From the NCBI GenBank assembly GCA_964556705.1, contig CAZKXX010000050.1, positions 1-26,631 on the forward strand: a stretch of DNA of 26,631 bases, written 5' to 3'. Below are positions 23,014 to 26,631 of the stretch, one piece after another. Origin of the DNA: CAZKXX01 sp964556705. GTDB lineage: Bacteria > Acidobacteriota > Terriglobia > UBA7540. Both the position numbers and the translations under genes were made by a program. The notes under the pieces were generated by a model. The model made no database searches. It was given only the letters and a program-made list of their open reading frames with translations, and was not told the origin of the DNA. Numbering within the stretch: the first letter of the stretch is position 1; every line of letters begins with the position of its first letter.

Positions 23014-25010
23014 ACTCGCGGAACGTTGTGGCCATTGCGTCGAGTCTGCTCTGCGCCACGATGCTGGGATTCCTGCTGAAGCTTGCCGCCGCGCCGGCCA
23101 CGGCGACTCCCACCTTTACGCGCGACATCGCGCCGCTGGTTTTCGAGAAGTGCGCCGCGTGCCATCATCCGGGCGGCTCGGGCCCGTTCAGTCTGCTCAC
23201 TTATGCCGACGTGTCGAAACGCGCCGAACAGATCTCGATCGTCACGGGCAGTCGCTTCATGCCGCCCTGGCTGCCCGAACCGGGCTACGGCGATTTTCTG
23301 GGCGAGCGGCGACTGACGGACGCTCAGATCGAGTTGATCCAGCGCTGGGCGGAGGCAGGCGCTCCCGAAGGCTCACCCGCAGACCTGCCGCCCGCGCCGA
23401 GCTATCACGACGGCTGGCAACTCGGTGATCCCGACATGATCATTCGCCTGCCGCGCTCGTGGACGCTCCAGGCGAGCGGCCCCGACGTCTTCCGCAATTT
23501 CGTTCTCCCCATTCCCATTGATCGCACGCGCTACGTGAAGGCGCTGGAGATTCTGCCCGGCAACCGGCAGATCGTGCACCACGCGAACGTTCTCGTGGAC
23601 CGGGCGCAGTCCTCGCGCCGCCGCGACGCCGAGGACCCGGAGATCGGCTTCTTCGGGATGGACGTGGAAATGGAGTTCGAAGATTTCGAGCCGGAGAGTC
23701 ACTTTCTTTTCTGGAAGCCCGGAACGTCTCCCTGGATCGAGGAGCCGGAGATGACGTGGCGGCTCGAGCCGGGCACAGACCTGGTGCTCAACATGCACCT
23801 TCAGCCCACCGGAAAACCCGAATCGCTCCAACCCACGCTCGGGTTGTATTTTTCCGAAACGCCGCCGACGAAGTTTCCGATGCTCATCCAGCTCGAAAAC
23901 GACGCGGCGCTCGATATTCCGCCCGGCGCGGAGGACTTCATCGTGACGGACGAGTTCGAGTTGCCGCTCGACGTCGAAGTCCTCGGCGTGTATCCGCACG
24001 CGCACTACCTGGGAAAAGAGATGCAGGGCTACGCAACGCTTCCCGACGGAACGCGCCGGTGGCTCATCTGGATTAAGGACTGGGACCTGAACTGGCAGGC
24101 GGTGTTCCGCTACCGGAAACCGATCCGTCTGCCGCGTGGTGCGAAGCTCACGATGCGGTGGAGCTACGATAATTCCGAAGAGAATCCGCGAAACCCGAGT
24201 CACCCGCCGCGTCGCGTCGTCGCCGGGAACCAGTCCACCGACGAGATGGCGCACCTGTGGGTGCAGGTGCTTCCCCCGCGGCGCGAAGACCTGCGCGTGC
24301 TTCAGGCCGCGGTCTCGCGGCACCGGCTGCGGAAGCTGCCGGAGGATTTCGCTGCGCACACGAACCTCGGCTCGGTGCTGCGCGCGGAGGGAAAATTGGA
24401 GGAAGCGGTCACGCACTTTCGCGCCGCGGTGGCGGCGAATCCCGCGGCGGCGCCGGCGCTGAACAATCTGGGCGGCGCGCTGCTCGAGCTGGGCCGCGCG
24501 GAAGAGGCGCTCGCGCCGCTCCGCGCGGCCGTACGGCAGCGGCCCGATTACCCGAGCGCGCGCTACAACCTCGCGCTGGCGCTCGCCGCGCTGCACCGCG
24601 AGCGGGAAGCCGTGGAGCACCTGCGCGAACTCCTGAAGCTGCGCCCCGACGACGCGGTCGCGCATTACCGGCTCGGCTCGCTGCTTGGAGCGCGCGACGA
24701 GCGGGCGGAAGCGGCGCGGCACCTGCGGCGGGCGCTCGAACTCGACGCCCAAATCGCCGACGCGCACTACAAGCTCGGCCGCGTGCTGGCGCTGGAAGGA
24801 AAATTCGACGAAGCCGTCAAGCACTGGGAGCGCGCCGTCGCGCTCGACGCGAACCACGCCGACGCGCACAATGATCTCGGCACCGCCTACGCGATGCGCG
24901 GCGACTACGCGCGCGCCATCGCCCACTTCGAAGCCGCGCTGAGCGCCGACCCCTCACTCAATGAAGCTCGCGCGAATTTGGAACGCGCGCGTGCGCTGCT
25001 CAAGCGCTAG
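23010..25010 (+). CDS. Secreted cytochrome c / PHM-like copper monooxygenase / TPR fusion protein
   Basis: A 666-residue exported protein. After an N-terminal membrane or signal segment (6-30) comes a c-type haem motif C48AACH52 in a cytochrome domain with RFMPPWLPEPGYGDF. The middle (about 140-430) resembles type II copper, ascorbate-dependent monooxygenases (PHM/DBM): HHAN (190-193), YPHAHYLGKEM with His330 and His332 as the CuM-type HxH, and DEMAHLW with Met413 as the possible third ligand. Residues about 440-666 are six or so TPR units. It starts at ATG 23010 overlapping the redoxin stop. Related proteins occur in Acidobacteria and Planctomycetes without known substrate. Electron delivery from the haem to copper is an inference. 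Confidence 0.86.
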   Translation: MNSRNVVAIASSLLCATMLGFLLKLAAAPATATPTFTRDIAPLVFEKCAACHHPGGSGPFSLLTYADVSKRAEQISIVTGSRFMPPWLPEPGYGDFLGERRLTDAQIELIQRWAEAGAPEGSPADLPPAPSYHDGWQLGDPDMIIRLPRSWTLQASGPDVFRNFVLPIPIDRTRYVKALEILPGNRQIVHHANVLVDRAQSSRRRDAEDPEIGFFGMDVEMEFEDFEPESHFLFWKPGTSPWIEEPEMTWRLEPGTDLVLNMHLQPTGKPESLQPTLGLYFSETPPTKFPMLIQLENDAALDIPPGAEDFIVTDEFELPLDVEVLGVYPHAHYLGKEMQGYATLPDGTRRWLIWIKDWDLNWQAVFRYRKPIRLPRGAKLTMRWSYDNSEENPRNPSHPPRRVVAGNQSTDEMAHLWVQVLPPRREDLRVLQAAVSRHRLRKLPEDFAAHTNLGSVLRAEGKLEEAVTHFRAAVAANPAAAPALNNLGGALLELGRAEEALAPLRAAVRQRPDYPSARYNLALALAALHREREAVEHLRELLKLRPDDAVAHYRLGSLLGARDERAEAARHLRRALELDAQIADAHYKLGRVLALEGKFDEAVKHWERAVALDANHADAHNDLGTAYAMRGDYARAIAHFEAALSADPSLNEARANLERARALLKR

Positions 25011-25048
25011 AAGCGCGCGGAAGGACTCCAGGGCCGTTTCATACTGAG

Positions 25049-25102
25049 CCCCGCCCTGCCTGCTGCAGGCAGGGAAGGCTGGCGTTTTTGGCCGGGGCGG
25101 GG
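25049..25102. repeat. Nested hairpin repeat after the cytochrome gene
   Basis: CCCTGCCTG (25054-25062) and CAGGCAGGG (25066-25074) form a perfect 9-bp stem with loop CTG. An outer pair CCCCGCC (25049-25055) / GGCGGGG (25096-25102) encloses it. A TTTTT run lies at 25085-25089 between the arms. It could end convergent transcripts, but the form is unlike a simple terminator. Confidence 0.6.
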
Positions 25103-25138
25103 AATCCCATCCCATCGCAGCGCATTGGCCCAAAAGCA

Positions 25139-25185
25139 GGGATCCTTCGTCCCCCGATCGACAGCATCGGGGCCCTCAGGATGAC
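25139..25185. repeat. GTCATCCTGAG...CGAAGGATCCC palindromic repeat
   Basis: On the minus strand GTCATCCTGAG (25185-25175) and CGAAGGATCCC (25149-25139) flank a perfect 7-bp stem, CCCCGAT (25152-25158) / ATCGGGG (25166-25172), with a 7-nt loop. I recall CATCCTGAG...CGAAGGATC as a widespread intergenic repeat in several bacterial phyla. With the hairpin before it, it fills the 201-bp convergent gap. Confidence 0.6.
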
Positions 25186-25211
25186 AACGTCCGGGGCGCT
25201 GGACCACCCCG

Positions 25212-25514
25212 TTAGACTTTGAAGAGGTCGTCGAATTTCTTGCGGGTGTCGTCGGACTTGGAGCCGGCGCGGCCGCCGCGGGCCATCAGCGTGGGATTGG
25301 GCTGGTAGTAGTCGCAGAGGTTGGCGGCGTCCTTATCGCGCACCCACTCGGCCTGCGGCTCGGCGCACTGGTTGTGTTTGCCCGGGTCGTAGAACTGGCA
25401 CTGAAAACAGCAATGGAGGTCGGCGTCGCACTTGGGGCAGGTTTCGCGCCGTCCCACGCGCGAGCCGGAGGGGAGTTCGACCGAAGTGCCGCACTTCCAG
25501 CAGTGGAAAAGCAC
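25212..25514 (-). CDS. Small cysteine-rich zinc-ribbon protein
   Basis: A 100-residue conserved-type hypothetical. Two CxxC pairs (Cys5/Cys8, Cys26/Cys29) make a zinc ribbon. A second cluster follows: Cys35, Cys36, Cys39 (LHCCFQCQFYDPG), Cys50 (HNQCAEPQAEWV) and Cys67 (ANLCDYY), likely a second metal site. The C-terminus is basic and ends KKFDDLFKV. The GTG start at 25514 touches a heptad-repeat element and has no Shine-Dalgarno. It lies 77 bp after rpoC on the same strand. Function unknown; proteins with this CQFYDPG...C pattern are common in metagenome annotations as hypothetical. Confidence 0.82.
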   Translation of the reverse strand: MLFHCWKCGTSVELPSGSRVGRRETCPKCDADLHCCFQCQFYDPGKHNQCAEPQAEWVRDKDAANLCDYYQPNPTLMARGGRAGSKSDDTRKKFDDLFKV

Positions 25515-25586
25515 AGTGACGAGTAACCAGCGCCGAGTGGCAAGCGAAGAGCCAGCCCTTAATTCTCTGACTCGTCACTTGCCACA
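25515..25586. repeat. Heptad-repeat inverted element H3 (rpoC-zinc ribbon gap)
   Basis: The left arm, 25515-25556, is six units (AGTGACG, AGTAACC, AGCGCCG, AGTGGCA, AGCGAAG, AGCCAGC). The right arm, 25559-25586, gives on the minus strand TGTGGCA, AGTGACG, AGTCAGA, GAATTAA. Almost no loop separates them. It fills nearly the whole gap and abuts the GTG of the next gene. Confidence 0.8.
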
Positions 25587-25591
25587 GGAAA

Positions 25592-26631
25592 CTAGCTCGT
25601 GCGCGCTTCGTCCTCGTCGGCCAGTTCGGCCACGGCGCCGGGCGCGGGAGCCATCGGGCCTTCCGCGAGGGCTTCGCCCACCGGAACCTCCGGCTGCGGC
25701 GGCTCGACCTCGGTGAGCAAGCGGAAGCCGCGGTAGCGCTCGAGGCCGGTGCCGGCGGGAATCAGGCGGCCCATGATGACGTTCTCCTTCAGGCCGCGGA
25801 GGTGGTCCACCGCGCCGCGGATGGCAGCTTCGGTGAGCACGCGCGTAGTCTCCTGGAAGGACGCCGCGGAGATGAACGAATCCGTCGAGAGCGACGCTTT
25901 GGTGATTCCGAGCAGCAGTGGCTGGCCGACGGCGGGCTTGCCGCCTTCGGCGGTAACGCGCTCGTTTTCGTCACGGAACTTGAACTTGTCCACCTGCTGC
26001 TCGAGAAGGAACTCGGTATCGCCCGGGTCCTCGACCTTCACCCAGCGCATCATCTGGCGGACGATGATCTCGATGTGCTTGTCGTTGATGTTGACGCCCT
26101 GGAGGCGGTAGACCTCCTGGATTTCGTCCACGAGGTAGCGGGCGAGTTCCTTTTCGCCGAGCACGGCGAGAATGTCGTGCGGGTTGCGCGGGCCGTCCAT
26201 CAAGGGCTCCCCGGCGCGCACGCGCTCGCTCTCCTGGACGGAAACGTGGGCACCTCGGGGCACGAAATACTCCTTCGGCTCGCCGACGTCGGGAACGACG
26301 GCGATCTTGCGCTGGTTCTTCGTGACTTCGCCGTAGCGGACGACACCGTCAATCTCGGTGATAACGGCGGGCTCGTGCGGCTTGCGGGCCTCGAAGAGTT
26401 CGACGACGCGCGGCAGACCGCCCGTGATGTCCTTCGTCTTGGTGGTCTCGCGCGGGATTTTGGCGAGCACGTCGCCGGCCGAAACCTCGTCGCCGTCGCG
26501 GATCATGAGGTGAGCGCGCGAAGGCATCAAGTACTTCTTGGTGCCCCTGGACTTCCCGTCCTCGCCGCGAACGATGATGACCGGCTGGAACTTCTCCTCC
26601 GGCGCATCGGTGACCACCCACTGCGAGAGGC
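25592..26631 (-). CDS. rpoC: RNA polymerase subunit beta' (C-terminal part; gene continues beyond the right edge)
   Basis: The last 346 residues of beta'. The frame is open to the window edge (LSQWVVTDAPEE...), so the true start lies outside. Landmarks: ETTKTKDITGGLPRVVELFEARKP, the beta'-specific segment around the bridge/jaw region; YLVDEIQEVYRLQGVNINDKHIEIIVRQMM; GITKASLSTDSFISAASFQETTRVLTEAAI; and LKENVIMGRLIPAGTGL. After LTEVEPPQ an Ala/Glu/Pro-rich acidic tail of about 35 residues is less conserved. rpoB is expected upstream, to the right. Confidence 0.97.
   Translation of the reverse strand, partial: LSQWVVTDAPEEKFQPVIIVRGEDGKSRGTKKYLMPSRAHLMIRDGDEVSAGDVLAKIPRETTKTKDITGGLPRVVELFEARKPHEPAVITEIDGVVRYGEVTKNQRKIAVVPDVGEPKEYFVPRGAHVSVQESERVRAGEPLMDGPRNPHDILAVLGEKELARYLVDEIQEVYRLQGVNINDKHIEIIVRQMMRWVKVEDPGDTEFLLEQQVDKFKFRDENERVTAEGGKPAVGQPLLLGITKASLSTDSFISAASFQETTRVLTEAAIRGAVDHLRGLKENVIMGRLIPAGTGLERYRGFRLLTEVEPPQPEVPVGEALAEGPMAPAPGAVAELADEDEARTS

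Overview
The window is GC-rich, densely packed bacterial chromosome. It has RNA polymerase beta' at the right edge, ribosomal protein L31, GatCA, DciA and Maf, flavin-dependent thymidylate synthase (ThyX) and SelB. Gene content and the style of the intergenic repeats (period-7 inverted repeats, CTTTGTTCCG repeats, a CATCCTGAG...CGAAGGATC-type palindrome) remind me of Acidobacteriota. That placement is recollection and inference, not proof.

Layout. (1) 1-5786, minus strand: a tight five-gene operon for compatible solutes. Transcription runs from right to left: a glucosyl-3-phosphoglycerate synthase (GpgS-like), a second GT-A glycosyltransferase (MggA/Ggs-like), a short MscS-like membrane protein, an MpgP/GpgP-type HAD phosphatase, and a trehalose-6-phosphate synthase fused to a membrane sensor module (cut by the left edge). 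(2) 5863-7144: an orphan CsoR-type copper regulator with a clear palindromic operator, then a bactofilin. (3) 7145-10085: an SDR oxidoreductase, rpmE, thyX and an ADP-ribosylglycohydrolase. (4) 10174-10944: a bacterial homologue of iodothyronine deiodinase with an in-frame UGA (Sec) followed by a textbook-like SECIS hairpin. (5) 10951-14431, minus strand: rhomboid-TPR, FmdE-like and PflX-like radical SAM genes. (6) 14596-19280, plus strand: GalT-like, Gph-like, a secreted helical-repeat protein and selB, the elongation factor needed to read the UGA at 10507. (7) 19294-22292: maf, dciA, gatC and gatA. (8) 22420-25010: a secreted redoxin translationally coupled to a cytochrome c / copper monooxygenase-like / TPR protein. 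(9) 25212-26631, minus strand: a small zinc-ribbon protein and the rpoC 3' end.

Most interesting signals. The first is the selenoprotein with its SECIS and selB in the same window. The second is a set of four intergenic elements built from 7-bp repeats; three fold back as inverted repeats. All four lie between two genes on the same strand, and each sits just upstream of a gene that lacks a visible Shine-Dalgarno sequence. The third is the sensor-fused trehalose-6-phosphate synthase inside a glucosylglycerate-type osmolyte operon. I saw no tRNA, rRNA, CRISPR array, integrase or insertion sequence.
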